A stretch of 64,000 nucleotides of DNA from Paenibacillus phyllosphaerae. Its GTDB lineage: Bacteria; Bacillota; Bacilli; Paenibacillales; Paenibacillaceae. Positions 31,851 through 40,565 of this stretch are shown one piece after another. The stretch is from the NCBI RefSeq assembly GCF_014192105.1, contig NZ_JACHXK010000007.1, forward strand, positions 186,001-250,000. The letters run 5' to 3'. Position numbers and translations under genes: made by a program. The notes under the pieces were generated by a model that worked only from the letters and a program-made list of their open reading frames with translations, did no database searches and was not told the DNA's origin. The number at the start of each line of letters is the position of its first letter. The first letter of the stretch is position 1.

Positions 31851-34232
31851 ATGAACCTTCGCGTTAGACGTACGCTTACGGGTTGCCTCCTAGTCATCAT
31901 GATGGTCACATCGGCATTGTCGCTTCAAGTACCGTCCGCGCAAGCGGCGGATGAATACGATGCTTTGCGGACCAAATGGAAGGAGCTGCTGATCGGCGGC
32001 GCCTATAGCGCGTCAGACCCGGACATTGCAGCCCAGATCTCGGCGATCACGAGTACGGCGAATTCGTACTGGTCGAGCATGGATTCGAGCGCGGGGCGCA
32101 CCTATCTATGGAGCGATCTGAACGCATGGAGCGCCTCCGCTACGATGACGAGCACTTACTCGCGCCTGTACAGCATGTCCGTCGCGTATGCGACAACCGG
32201 CTCCTCGCTCTACGGCAATGCTTCGCTGCTGGCGGATCTTCTTGGCGCGATCGACTGGATGGCCGCGAACAAATACAATGCAAGCAAGACCCAATCGGAC
32301 AATTGGTGGGATTGGCAGATCGGGACGCCGCAGGCGCTGAGCAATCTGCTCGTGCTGCTCTATGATTCGCTCAACGCGTCACAATTGACGAGCTACGTGA
32401 ACGTTATCGACAAGTTCGTCGCCGACCCGACGAAACGTTACAATTCCACGGTGACGGAGACGGGCGCTAACCGGACGGATAAGGCTCAGGTCGTCATTGT
32501 ACGCGGCATGCTGGAGAAGAGCGGGACGAAGATCGCGCAAGGCCGGGATGCGCTTAGCCAAGTGTTCCTGTACGTAACGAGCGGTGACGGATTCTACGCG
32601 GGCGGATCGTTCATCCAGCACACCAATATCGCTTACAACGGGAGCTATGGCAGGGTACTGATTGCCGGATTATCCAAGCAGCTGTATCTGCTGGATGCTT
32701 CCAGCTGGGAAGTGACGGATGCCAATGCGGCTAACGTGTACAACTGGGTGAACGATTCATTCCGGCCGTTGATCTACAAAGGAGCCATGATGGATATGGT
32801 GCGGGGCAGGGCGATCGCCCGCGAAGCGCAGCAAGATCACGCCATGGGCCGCGACGTGATCGCGTCTCTGGCTCGTCTTGCGCTCGCAGCCCCTGCCACG
32901 GATCAAAGCTCCATACAGAGTATGGTAAAAGCGTGGGTTCAGCAGGATACGAGCTTCGCGAGCTACTACAGCGGACTGCCGATTGCGGATATCGTGAACA
33001 TGAAGGCAATCATGGCGAATAGCGCAATTGCGCCGGCTAGTGCGCCGACCCGGAATCTGGTCTACAATTCCATGGCGCGGGCCGTGCATCTCCAGCCGGG
33101 CTTCGGCTTCGGTCTGAGCCTGTTCTCAAGTCGCATTGGACGGTATGAAGCGGGCAACGGCGAGAATCAGCGCGGCTGGCATACGGGCGAGGGGATGACC
33201 TATCTCTACAATAACGACCTGACCCAGTACAGCGACGGCTATTGGGCGACCGTCAACCCTTATCGGCTGGCGGGGATCACCGTGGATCCGCTTGCCTTGA
33301 CGGATGCGCAAGGCAGCGCAAGCGTTTCGACATACAACTTCGTCGGCGGAGTGTCGAACGAGACGAACGGCGTTGCCGGCATGAGGTTCACCGGCCTTGG
33401 CGTCGATCTGAACGGACGCAAATCGTGGTTTATGCTCGGGGACAAAATCGTGGCGCTCGGCAGCAGCATCGCCAGCACCTCCGGCCGCGCGATCGAGACG
33501 ATCGTCGAGAACCGGAAGCTGAATGCAAGCGGCAGCAACACGCTCACCGTGGGCGGGACCGCGAAGTCCTCGTCGATCGGATGGTCCGAGACGATGATCG
33601 GCGTAAGCTGGGCGCATCTCCAAGGCAGCGTAAGCGGCTCGGATATCGGCTACTATTTCCCGGGAACCTCCACGGTAGCGGGCTTGCGTGAGTCCCGCGG
33701 CGGTTCCTGGAGCCAGGTCAACACCAGCGGCTCGACGAGCAGCATCACGCGTTCCTATCTCAGCCTGGCGATTCCGCATGGCACGAGTCCGACGAATGCG
33801 ACGTATGCCTATGTGCTGCTTCCGAACCGGACGGCCAGCCAGACGGCCGCTTATGCCGCAAACTCGGATATCGCCGTCCTGGAGAATTCGGATACTGCCC
33901 AGGCGGTTAGCGACGCGGCCACTGGGACAGTCGGCGTGAACTTCTGGCTGAATGCCTCGAAGACGATCTCCGTCGGAGGCGCGGCTTATCTCATCAGCGA
34001 CAAACAAGCGTCCGTGCTCGTCACGGAGACGAGCTCGCAGATCAAGATCGTCGTGAGCGATCCGACGCAGACGAACGCAGGCAGTATCAATCTGGAGCTG
34101 AAGAAGATCGCCGCCAGTCTTGCATCGGCAAGCTCCGGCATTACCGTCTCGCAGCTGAGCCCGAGCATTAAGCTTGCCGTCAATGTGAACGGCGCGAAGG
34201 GCAAGACATTTAAGGTGGTATTGAATAAATAG
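31851..34232 (+). CDS. Polysaccharide lyase family 8, xanthan-lyase-like
   Basis: A 793-residue secreted lyase. ATG 31851 is 5 bases after GGGAGAGGG; ATG 31848 is an alternative. The signal peptide ends near QAADEYD. The N-terminal helical domain (about 35-390) includes NWWDWQIGTPQALSNL, GDGFYAGGSFIQHTNIAYNG with the catalytic His and Tyr region, and GAMMDMVRGRAIAREAQQDH. The beta-sandwich domains include NGENQRGWHTGEGMTYLYN, KSWFMLGDKIVALGSSI and ETIVENRKLN, ending with VNVNGAKGKTFKVVLN. All these blocks closely resemble the xanthan lyase of Bacillus sp. GL1, which cuts terminal (pyruvylated) mannose from xanthan side chains. Hyaluronate or chondroitin lyase activity is less likely. It starts 51 bp after murQ with no terminator between, so it may be cotranscribed. 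Confidence 0.88.
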   Translation: MNLRVRRTLTGCLLVIMMVTSALSLQVPSAQAADEYDALRTKWKELLIGGAYSASDPDIAAQISAITSTANSYWSSMDSSAGRTYLWSDLNAWSASATMTSTYSRLYSMSVAYATTGSSLYGNASLLADLLGAIDWMAANKYNASKTQSDNWWDWQIGTPQALSNLLVLLYDSLNASQLTSYVNVIDKFVADPTKRYNSTVTETGANRTDKAQVVIVRGMLEKSGTKIAQGRDALSQVFLYVTSGDGFYAGGSFIQHTNIAYNGSYGRVLIAGLSKQLYLLDASSWEVTDANAANVYNWVNDSFRPLIYKGAMMDMVRGRAIAREAQQDHAMGRDVIASLARLALAAPATDQSSIQSMVKAWVQQDTSFASYYSGLPIADIVNMKAIMANSAIAPASAPTRNLVYNSMARAVHLQPGFGFGLSLFSSRIGRYEAGNGENQRGWHTGEGMTYLYNNDLTQYSDGYWATVNPYRLAGITVDPLALTDAQGSASVSTYNFVGGVSNETNGVAGMRFTGLGVDLNGRKSWFMLGDKIVALGSSIASTSGRAIETIVENRKLNASGSNTLTVGGTAKSSSIGWSETMIGVSWAHLQGSVSGSDIGYYFPGTSTVAGLRESRGGSWSQVNTSGSTSSITRSYLSLAIPHGTSPTNATYAYVLLPNRTASQTAAYAANSDIAVLENSDTAQAVSDAATGTVGVNFWLNASKTISVGGAAYLISDKQASVLVTETSSQIKIVVSDPTQTNAGSINLELKKIAASLASASSGITVSQLSPSIKLAVNVNGAKGKTFKVVLNK

Positions 34233-34241
34233 AAGTCGCGG

Positions 34242-34275
34242 AGCGAAGCGGGCAACAGCCTCAGCTTCGCTTTTT
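34242..34275 (+). terminator. Terminator after the PL8 gene
   Basis: AGCGAAGC (34242-34249) and GCTTCGCT (34264-34271) form a perfect 8 bp stem, followed by TTTT. Confidence 0.75.
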
Positions 34276-34316
34276 GTATCTCGTCGCGGCTTGCTTTTGT
34301 GACCGCCCCAACGAAT

Positions 34317-34348
34317 AAAGGCTGAACAGGAAACCCCGTTCAGCCTTT
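34317..34348 (-). terminator. Terminator of the GH5 gene
   Basis: AAAGGCTGAAC (34317-34327) and GTTCAGCCTTT (34338-34348) are perfect 11 bp arms. On the minus strand the stem is followed by ATTCG after a TTT, so the tail is modest. Confidence 0.65.
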
Positions 34349-34384
34349 GCTTTCCTAGCATGGTTGACCTCGAACCCACAGGAT

Positions 34385-36097
34385 CTAGGAAGCAGAACCC
34401 GTTACACTCGTGCCGCTCTTCGTAATCGTGTAGGTGATAACCTCGCCGCTCCAGAAGTGCAGCTTCAGATGGACGACGCCATCGTTTACTTCATTGAAGA
34501 AGTTCTGCGGCAGTGCGATGAGACCGCCCTCGTAGTCAGGATTAAAGGCGTAACCGAATTCCTTATAAGACGTCCAGTTCTGCGGGCCGGCGCTGCTGCC
34601 GTCCGCGTAGACCGCTTCCATCGTCGCAAGACGGTCACCGTTGAAGCTGGTCGGAATCGCGAAGCTGGCTGTCGTGCCTTGCGCGTCCTGTACCGTCGGC
34701 GTCGTGTACGTGATGACGTCGAAAGTCCAATCCGCGCCTTGGCTGAATTGAGCCGTCAGCACGGCATTTTCACCGAGTTTGCCATTTGCGGTCAGCTGCT
34801 TGAGCAGGCTGGCTTTGAATGTGAGCGTGTCACCGGCGATCACGTAGTCCTTGCCTTGCTTCAGCTTGTCTTTGCCTGCGCGAATGCTCTTTAGCTTCGC
34901 TCCGTTTAATTGAAGCTTGACGGTTGCGTCCTGGATGACTGCGCCTTGCTTCAGATAGATCAGGTCGCTCTCGGCTGTAGCGGAACGCTCCTTCCAGCTG
35001 GCTTTCATCAGGTTGTACAGCTGCGGATCCTTCCACGTCAAGTTCAACCGGTCGAAGTGCTGGCCGTTATCCCACAGCATATGCGTAATGTTTTTCTCAT
35101 TCAAATAGTGGAGGAGGAATTCAAAATACTTAAGCTTCTCGCCTTGCTCGATCGTGCCGGTGTGCTTGTCGAACCCGAGCAGGCCGAACTCGCCCAGAAT
35201 GACCGGAATGCCTTTGGCTACGAACGTATCGTAGACGCGGTCGAACGTATCCGTAAGATCCTTCTGCGTCTGTTCCTCGAAGCGGGTGAAACCGGCGATG
35301 TTGACGCTGAATGGCCAGAAGCCATAATAGTGAACCGTGGCAATCAGATTCGGGTCGTTCAACGCTTCCATCGTGCCGTAGAGCTGGTCGAGACGGTCTT
35401 GGTTGGCGTTCGTCTCGAGCGTCGGCAGCACAAGCGGCCGAACGTCATTCTTCCCGCCGGATGTCCGCACGATGTGATGGAAGGATGTATTCAACTCTGC
35501 AAGATGGTTGAAGAAATCAGCCGAATCTTCGCCCCAGCCGCTGCTGAACCGCGGCTCGTTGATGCTCTCGAACGACAGCTTGATCGAGTGGTTTTTGAAC
35601 CGTTCCGCGATTTGCGTCCACGCAGCGTTATAACGGGCGAGCACCTCATCGTGCTCGGAGCCCATATTCGTCACCCAGAGCCAAGAATCGTGATGCAGGT
35701 TGATCATGACGTAGAGACCTTCATCCAAGGCCCAGTCCACGACCTCTTCGACCCGATCCATGAAAGCAGGATCGATCGCGTAATCCGGACCGCTTCCCAT
35801 ATGCTGCTGCCAGGTGACCGGGATACGAATGCTGTTAAAGCCTTGCTTGGCGATGGCTTTAATTTGCTGTTTCGTGACGCGCGGGTTGCCCCAGGACGTC
35901 TCGTCGGCGCCCGTGGCGTCGAATGTGTTGCCAAGGTTCCAGCCCGGCTGCATGGCAGCTACGTACGATTCGATGCTGCTCGCGCTCCCTTTCTGCTCCT
36001 GGCTGCCGGAGGCGAAAGCCGCCGCGGGGGAGAGGAGTGAGAGAACGAGTAAAACCGTGAGAATGAGCATGCTGTGTGGCTTGCGAATCAAAGTCAT
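34385..36097 (-). CDS. Secreted GH5 endo-glucanase with X2 and CBM46-type modules
   Basis: A 570-residue secreted enzyme. ATG 36097 follows GGGAGGAATTTG; the longer frame to 36139 has no ribosome site. The signal peptide ends near AAAFASG. The GH5 barrel (about 35-360) begins MQPGWNLGNTFDA and contains the acid/base Glu181 in FESINEPRF, HYYGFWPFSVN and the nucleophile Glu303 in VILGEFGLLG, a pattern of subfamily GH5_4 cellulases/xyloglucanases. A following immunoglobulin-like X2 domain (about 370-460: LKQGAVIQDATVKLQLNG) and a CBM46-like domain (about 470-560: WTSYKEFGYAFNPDYEGG, FFNEVNDGVVHLKLHFWSGE) give the trimodular layout of Bacillus Cel5B enzymes. A perfect cre site at its start predicts glucose repression. 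Confidence 0.92.
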   Translation of the reverse strand: MTLIRKPHSMLILTVLLVLSLLSPAAAFASGSQEQKGSASSIESYVAAMQPGWNLGNTFDATGADETSWGNPRVTKQQIKAIAKQGFNSIRIPVTWQQHMGSGPDYAIDPAFMDRVEEVVDWALDEGLYVMINLHHDSWLWVTNMGSEHDEVLARYNAAWTQIAERFKNHSIKLSFESINEPRFSSGWGEDSADFFNHLAELNTSFHHIVRTSGGKNDVRPLVLPTLETNANQDRLDQLYGTMEALNDPNLIATVHYYGFWPFSVNIAGFTRFEEQTQKDLTDTFDRVYDTFVAKGIPVILGEFGLLGFDKHTGTIEQGEKLKYFEFLLHYLNEKNITHMLWDNGQHFDRLNLTWKDPQLYNLMKASWKERSATAESDLIYLKQGAVIQDATVKLQLNGAKLKSIRAGKDKLKQGKDYVIAGDTLTFKASLLKQLTANGKLGENAVLTAQFSQGADWTFDVITYTTPTVQDAQGTTASFAIPTSFNGDRLATMEAVYADGSSAGPQNWTSYKEFGYAFNPDYEGGLIALPQNFFNEVNDGVVHLKLHFWSGEVITYTITKSGTSVTGSAS

Positions 36098-36141
36098 GGT
36101 ACCAAATTCCTCCCTTGTTGAAAATCGCTTGCACAGCAATG

Positions 36142-36155
36142 TGTAAGCGTTAACA
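36142..36155. promoter_or_regulatory. Catabolite-responsive element (cre) of the GH5 gene
   Basis: TGTAAGCGTTAACA fits the CcpA consensus TGWAANCGNTNWCA at every position. It begins 44 bp upstream of the ATG and overlaps the expected start site of a minus-strand promoter whose -10, TATATT, is at 36162-36167; the -35 is weak. This position predicts CcpA repression. Confidence 0.82.
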
Positions 36156-36167
36156 ACTGAAAATATA

Positions 36168-36473
36168 GCATAGGCAATTTATCCCTAATACCCCACTAAT
36201 TGCGTTGTAATTCATAGGACAATTAGAGACCCTAAGGCAGCAAAGTTGATCTTGGATAAAAACCGAATGACATCTTGCAAAAACATGCCGTTCTATATTT
36301 TATCCCGTTAAATATTGAAGGGCTGACTTCATTTCCTTCCAGAGTAAATTCCACAGAATCCCCATACCCCCAATATTTACAAAACCTACTCACTTCGCTA
36401 ACGAAACGACAACAGTTCCCCGGTAACATAGACGGTGGACAGACCATTCGTGAATGCGGGAGGAGAGAAACAG
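36168..36473. other. Intergenic region between divergent GH5 and phosphoesterase genes
   Basis: AT-rich, no plausible gene. It holds the upstream part of the GH5 promoter. No convincing promoter was found for the rightward gene, although its leader must begin here. Confidence 0.4.
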
Positions 36474-37316
36474 ATGAAATTGGTGCTTATGGGAGATTTG
36501 CATTACCACGAGGTTGAGGAATCGATCCAAGGGTGGCGTGAAGCGCGGGCGGCTTTCTATGAGGCATTGCTGGAGCGGTTTCTGGTGCTGGATGCGGATT
36601 TCCATATTTCGCTCGGAGATTTGACGAACTATGGCACGACCGGTGAGCTGACGGAAGTATTCGAGCTGCTGCGCCGCAAAGAACGCAATTTCATCCATGT
36701 GCTCGGCAATCATGACCTTTATGCCCAGACACGCCGGGAAGTATTGGAGATAACGGGCGGCAAGCGTTACCACGCCATCGAAACGGATGAAGTTACACTC
36801 GTCTTCCTGGATACGGCCAAAGAAATGGATCACGCGGATTGGGGCGGCTGGCTCGATGACGAACAGCTCCAATGGCTCGAAGAGGTCGTTCAAGCTTCCG
36901 GCTCCAAGCCGATGTTGGTCTTCGGCCACCATCCGGTTCACCAGACCACGACTCGTTCGGAACGGGACAAAGGGTCGATCCACCCTAGCATCGACATGTG
37001 GCGTATTCTCCGTCAAAAAGAAGGCGTCGGCGTCTATTTCAACGGCCATACGCATGTGGAGTCGATCGTGCAGCAGGAGAACTGGACGTTCGTGCAGCTG
37101 CCTTGCTGCCTCGACCAGCACAGCTTCCGCGTCGTTGAATTGAGCGAGCAGGAGATTCGCGTTACGGCCGTCGATTACGACGATGAGCAGCTTACGGTAC
37201 ATGCCCCGACACTGCACGGCCATATGCCGCATTTCTCGCACACGCCGAATGCGCGCGGGCAAGCGAATGAGCGGGAATGCGTCATTCCTTGTCTCACGGC
37301 ACTCAATCCCCAATGA
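36474..37316 (+). CDS. Metallophosphoesterase, probable glycerophosphodiesterase (GpdQ-like)
   Basis: A 280-residue calcineurin-type phosphoesterase. ATG 36474 follows GGGAGGAGAGA; a longer frame from 36435 is unlikely. All metal-binding motifs are present in order: GDLHYH near residue 7, GDLTNYG, GNHDLY, GHHP and NGHTHV. There is no signal peptide. The gene overlaps glpP (ATGA) and stands before a glycerol-phosphate import operon, so hydrolysis of glycerophosphodiesters is a reasonable inference, as for E. coli GpdQ in the same class III family. Cyclic-nucleotide or other phosphodiesters remain possible. Confidence 0.85.
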   Translation: MKLVLMGDLHYHEVEESIQGWREARAAFYEALLERFLVLDADFHISLGDLTNYGTTGELTEVFELLRRKERNFIHVLGNHDLYAQTRREVLEITGGKRYHAIETDEVTLVFLDTAKEMDHADWGGWLDDEQLQWLEEVVQASGSKPMLVFGHHPVHQTTTRSERDKGSIHPSIDMWRILRQKEGVGVYFNGHTHVESIVQQENWTFVQLPCCLDQHSFRVVELSEQEIRVTAVDYDDEQLTVHAPTLHGHMPHFSHTPNARGQANERECVIPCLTALNPQ

Positions 37317-37954
37317 GCAAGCAGATGAAGCAACACCCTAGCCAGAGCATGTTCACGCAACGGCTAGCCGCCAATCGGGTCATCGCTTCGATCAAGGAGC
37401 CCAAGCATATCGAGCTAGCGCTGCGCCACAAGCATCTGCTGAGCGGCGTCTTCCTGCTGACGGGCCATATCGGCGTGCTGAAAGGGTATGTCGATCTGTT
37501 CAACGAGCATCAGCTGCCGGTCTTCCTCCACCTCGAGAAAATCGGGGGATTGAGCACCGACCAGTACGGACTCGATTTCATCGCCAAAACGATCAAGCCG
37601 ACAGGCATCATAACGACCAAGACGAGCGTCGTCCGCAACGCGAAGAAGATGGGGCTGATTACGATTCAGCGCTTCTTCTTGGTCGACTCGGAGGGTCTCG
37701 ATAATATTGCCAAGAGCTTATGCCAATCCGAGCCGGATATCGTCGAGCTGATGCCAGCCCGTATTCCGGAGATGATCGAGAAGGTGAAGAGCTTCACGAA
37801 TCTGCCGATCATTACCGGCGGGCTGCTGTACGAAGTCTCGCATGCGCAGCGATGCTTGAGCTATGGCGCAACGGCGATATCGGCCTCCAAGCCGGAGTTG
37901 TGGACGGCGGTGCAGCAGATCCAGTCAAGCATCCCGATCAAGCAGATGGCATAA
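37313..37954 (+). CDS. glpP: Glycerol-3-phosphate-responsive antiterminator GlpP
   Basis: A 213-residue RNA-binding antiterminator. It starts at ATG 37313, overlapping the preceding stop. The family pattern is clear: RVIASIKEPKHIELAL, LLTGHIGVLKGYVDLF, VFLHLEKIGGLSTDQYGLDF, TKTSVVRNAKKMGL, QRFFLVDSEGLDN, DIVELMPARIPEMI and PIITGGLLYEVSHAQRCLSYGATAISAS. In Bacillus subtilis GlpP binds glycerol-3-phosphate and prevents termination in the leaders of glp mRNAs. Here a leader with a terminator hairpin lies just downstream, before a Ugp-type ABC operon, which suggests that this is its local target. Confidence 0.95.
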   Translation: MSKQMKQHPSQSMFTQRLAANRVIASIKEPKHIELALRHKHLLSGVFLLTGHIGVLKGYVDLFNEHQLPVFLHLEKIGGLSTDQYGLDFIAKTIKPTGIITTKTSVVRNAKKMGLITIQRFFLVDSEGLDNIAKSLCQSEPDIVELMPARIPEMIEKVKSFTNLPIITGGLLYEVSHAQRCLSYGATAISASKPELWTAVQQIQSSIPIKQMA

Positions 37955-38175
37955 GGCAAATCGTTAACGTCCGAATTTAGATAATCTTAGCATTGCGGAA
38001 ACACTCCTTTAATAGTTGTCCTTTACTATCAGTGGTGACAAGTAAATAACCAATCAAGGTTGGAGTTCACGGAGAAACCTGATCGGGCTGTTAGCGCTTG
38101 CGCTGCAGTTCTGATTCAGGTTTCTTTTTGCTGTGCGACAAACCTTAATTCGAGAAAAAGGTGGAGGACGTTAAG
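37955..38175 (+). other. Leader region of the glycerol-phosphate import operon
   Basis: About 220 bases without a gene. It must contain the operon promoter, but no standard -35/-10 pair stands out. TTGTC (38016-38020) and GACAA (38037-38041) form a short inverted repeat upstream of the terminator described separately. Confidence 0.5.
38073..38130 (+). terminator. Leader terminator, probable GlpP antitermination target
   Basis: AGAAACCTGA (38073-38082) pairs perfectly with TCAGGTTTCT (38116-38125), followed by a T run. The loop contains a second small hairpin, AGCGC-TT-GCGCT (38093-38104). The terminator stands 45 bases before the first gene of the operon, after the glpP gene, so it would shut off the ABC genes unless overridden. 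Placement and the adjacent glpP gene support GlpP-dependent antitermination; the RNA motif was not compared with known targets. Confidence 0.65.
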
Positions 38176-39531
38176 ATGAACAAGAAGCTTATGGCAGTAA
38201 CGCTGCCGGTACTTATGTCCATGACATTGGCGGCATGTGGAGGCGGCAACACGGCGACCAATAACGCCGGTACGAACAGCGGCAACAATGCTGAGCCGGC
38301 AAGCGCCGCGGCAGGCAATACAGCGAAGACGGAAGCGCCAGCGGAGAAGATTACGATCCATTACTGGTACGCGTTCGGCGGCAAAATCGAAGAAGCGAAA
38401 CAGGCGCTGGTCAAGAAATTCAACGAATCGCAAGATCGTATCGAAGTTATCGCCGAAACCCAAGGCGGCTATGACGATCTGCATGCGAAGGTCCAGGCGG
38501 CGTTCGCGGCCGGGAATGAGCCGGCAATCAGCGATTTGGAAATCGCGTCGACAGGCGTATTCGCCCGTTCCGGCATGCTGCAGGATCTGACCGAGCTCGC
38601 CGCACGCGACAACGACACGTTGAAGCTCGAAGATTTCAACCCGGGCCTGATGGGGAATGCATACGTGGACGAGAAGCTGTACGGCCTTCCGTTCATGCGC
38701 AGTACGCCGATTCTGTACAAGAACGTGACGATGCTCAAGGATGCAGGCCTTGATCCGGCCGGTCCTAAGACATGGGATGAACTGGAGCAATACAGCAAGA
38801 CGTTGAAGGAGAAAGGGAAAGTCGGCATGACGATGCCGGCAGATATTTGGTTCTACGAAGGACTGGTCGCGCAAAGCGGCGGCACGATGTTGAGCGAAGA
38901 CGGCAAGACGGCGGCATTCAACTCGCCGGAAGGCGTAGCTCCGGTGGAATTCTGGAAGAAGATGGCGTCCGAAGGGCTGATCAAAATCCCGGTCGGCGAC
39001 GAAGCCGGCGCCACTGCGGACAAAGATTGGGCGAACCAGCTGTCAGCGTTCAAATTCGGTTCGACGGCAGGTGTCTCGGGCAGCCTCGAGATCGCGAAAG
39101 GCAACAATTTCGAGATGGACGCATCCTTCATGCCGGCGAACGTCAGTTACGGCGTACCGACAGGCGGCTGCCAGCTCGTTATTACGTCGAAGCTGAGCGA
39201 CGAGGAGAAAGAAGCGGCGTGGGAATTCCTGAAATTCATGACGACGGCGGAAAGCACGATCTACCAGCATAAGTATGTCGGCTATTTGCCAACTCGCCTC
39301 TCCGCGCTCGAATCGCCGGAACTGCAAGAGCACTTCAAGCAGTACCCGCAGTACAAAGTCGCAGTCGACCAGCTGGAATATGCAAGACCGCGCCCAATGG
39401 AGACGGCGTACCCGGAAGTGGCGAGCATTGTGAAGACGGCTATCGAGAAAGCCATTATCGATCCGAAAGTAACGCCGCAAGACGCGCTTAACGAAGCGGC
39501 CGAGAAAGCGAATAAGCTGCTCGGAAAGTAA
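38176..39531 (+). CDS. Glycerophosphodiester/glycerol-3-phosphate-type binding lipoprotein (UgpB-like)
   Basis: A 451-residue family-1 solute-binding protein. ATG 38176 follows GGTGGAGGACG. Signal peptide NKKLMAVTLPVLMSMTLAAC ends at the lipidated Cys, then an Asn/Ala-rich tether. The mature part starts ITIHYWYAFGGKIEEAKQ, a UgpB-like opening (IxxWHAFGG), and contains KVQAAFAAGNEPAISDLEIA, MRSTPILYKNVTMLKDAGLDP and a C-terminal helical tail. Position after glpP and before UgpC-type ATPase, two permeases and two glycerophosphodiester phosphodiesterases makes glycerophosphodiesters or sn-glycerol-3-phosphate the likely ligand. Confidence 0.9.
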   Translation: MNKKLMAVTLPVLMSMTLAACGGGNTATNNAGTNSGNNAEPASAAAGNTAKTEAPAEKITIHYWYAFGGKIEEAKQALVKKFNESQDRIEVIAETQGGYDDLHAKVQAAFAAGNEPAISDLEIASTGVFARSGMLQDLTELAARDNDTLKLEDFNPGLMGNAYVDEKLYGLPFMRSTPILYKNVTMLKDAGLDPAGPKTWDELEQYSKTLKEKGKVGMTMPADIWFYEGLVAQSGGTMLSEDGKTAAFNSPEGVAPVEFWKKMASEGLIKIPVGDEAGATADKDWANQLSAFKFGSTAGVSGSLEIAKGNNFEMDASFMPANVSYGVPTGGCQLVITSKLSDEEKEAAWEFLKFMTTAESTIYQHKYVGYLPTRLSALESPELQEHFKQYPQYKVAVDQLEYARPRPMETAYPEVASIVKTAIEKAIIDPKVTPQDALNEAAEKANKLLGK

Positions 39532-39650
39532 TCGACTGCTAGCGGGCAAGACAACGATTCACCTATTGGCGGGTCCTCCATGTTGCAGTCCGGCGACGGT
39601 ACGCACCAACGATGGCCCGCCCAACATAACAAAAGAACGGGGGTGCTTCA

Positions 39651-40565
39651 ATGCAGCCGAACAACTGGCTGTCCGATCTCAAGGTGATTATATTCGATAT
39701 GGACGGCACCCTATATCAGGATCATACGTTCATGGAGCGCTACATTCGTTATTTGTTGGCCGATACGGAAGCGGAAGCGCATATGGAATCCGCCGTTGCG
39801 CTAGGAACGGACATCTTATCCGGCAGCCATCCTGTGCAATGCGGCCATTTCTATCACGTGGATGAAGACGTTGTTCTCGTGCGCGAGACGGGGCGCTTCA
39901 TTCAAGCCCTGAACTGGGAAGGGAATGTCGTGCCGATCGCTTCCGGGCTCGCCGATGCTGGGGCAGATGAATCCGTCATGATGAAGCAGCTGGTTCCTTT
40001 CGGAGATCCATGGGGGGTCGCAGCGGTCATCGGACGCCGCTACAAGCTCCCGGAACGCAAGAGGCAGGAGGCTTTCGAACGGGTACGCCGTGAAATGGTG
40101 CAAGAGCCGTACCGATTCGCCTACAGCAGCAGCCTGTTCGAAGCGCTCGCAGCTTTGACGGCGGTGGATAAGAAAATCGTCATGACGAATACGTACCTGG
40201 AATCGGGCCTCGAGTTTCTTCATTATATGCAGATCTATCCGCTGTTCGATGAGGTGTACTGCGGAGCCGAGAAGCCGGACGGGATCGCCAAGTATATGAC
40301 AGAGCTCCTGGCGCAAGGGTATAAGCCTGAGCAGATTCTGTCCGTAGGGGATAATCCATGGAATGATCTGGAGCCGGTTCGTCAGCTTGGCGGCCGCACG
40401 TGCCTGATCTCTCCATACGCCAGCGCCGAGTCTTCGAAGTGGGATATCCGTTTAACCGAGCTGGATGAGCTGGAGCATCTGCTTCGTCTGACCCAGCAAG
40501 CCATAACAAGGAAGGTGTCTGACGATGGCCACAATCGAGCTTATCAATATCAGCAAGAAGTATAA
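39651..40565 (+). CDS. HAD-superfamily phosphatase
   Basis: A 304-residue cytoplasmic HAD hydrolase. Motif I is DMDGTLYQ with nucleophile Asp16 and acid/base Asp18, motif II is in KKIVMTNTYL, motif III uses a Lys near CGAEKPDG and motif IV is GDNPWNDLEP. The 3' end overlaps the next ATPase gene by 41 bases, so it belongs to the operon. In this setting a glycerol-phosphate or related sugar-phosphate phosphatase is possible, but specificity cannot be read. About 120 bases precede it, with a short hairpin-free gap, and GGGGGTG is the ribosome site of ATG 39651. Confidence 0.85.
   Translation: MQPNNWLSDLKVIIFDMDGTLYQDHTFMERYIRYLLADTEAEAHMESAVALGTDILSGSHPVQCGHFYHVDEDVVLVRETGRFIQALNWEGNVVPIASGLADAGADESVMMKQLVPFGDPWGVAAVIGRRYKLPERKRQEAFERVRREMVQEPYRFAYSSSLFEALAALTAVDKKIVMTNTYLESGLEFLHYMQIYPLFDEVYCGAEKPDGIAKYMTELLAQGYKPEQILSVGDNPWNDLEPVRQLGGRTCLISPYASAESSKWDIRLTELDELEHLLRLTQQAITRKVSDDGHNRAYQYQQEV

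Noticed and set aside
33126..34379. Minus-strand open frame (417 codons) opposite the PL8 gene
   Set aside because: Composition is typical of antisense shadow and it crosses a terminator; the plus strand encodes a clear lyase.
38089..38102. cre-like TGTTAGCGCTTGCG in the leader before the UgpB-like gene
   Set aside because: Several mismatches to the consensus, and the sequence is explained by the inner hairpin of the leader terminator.
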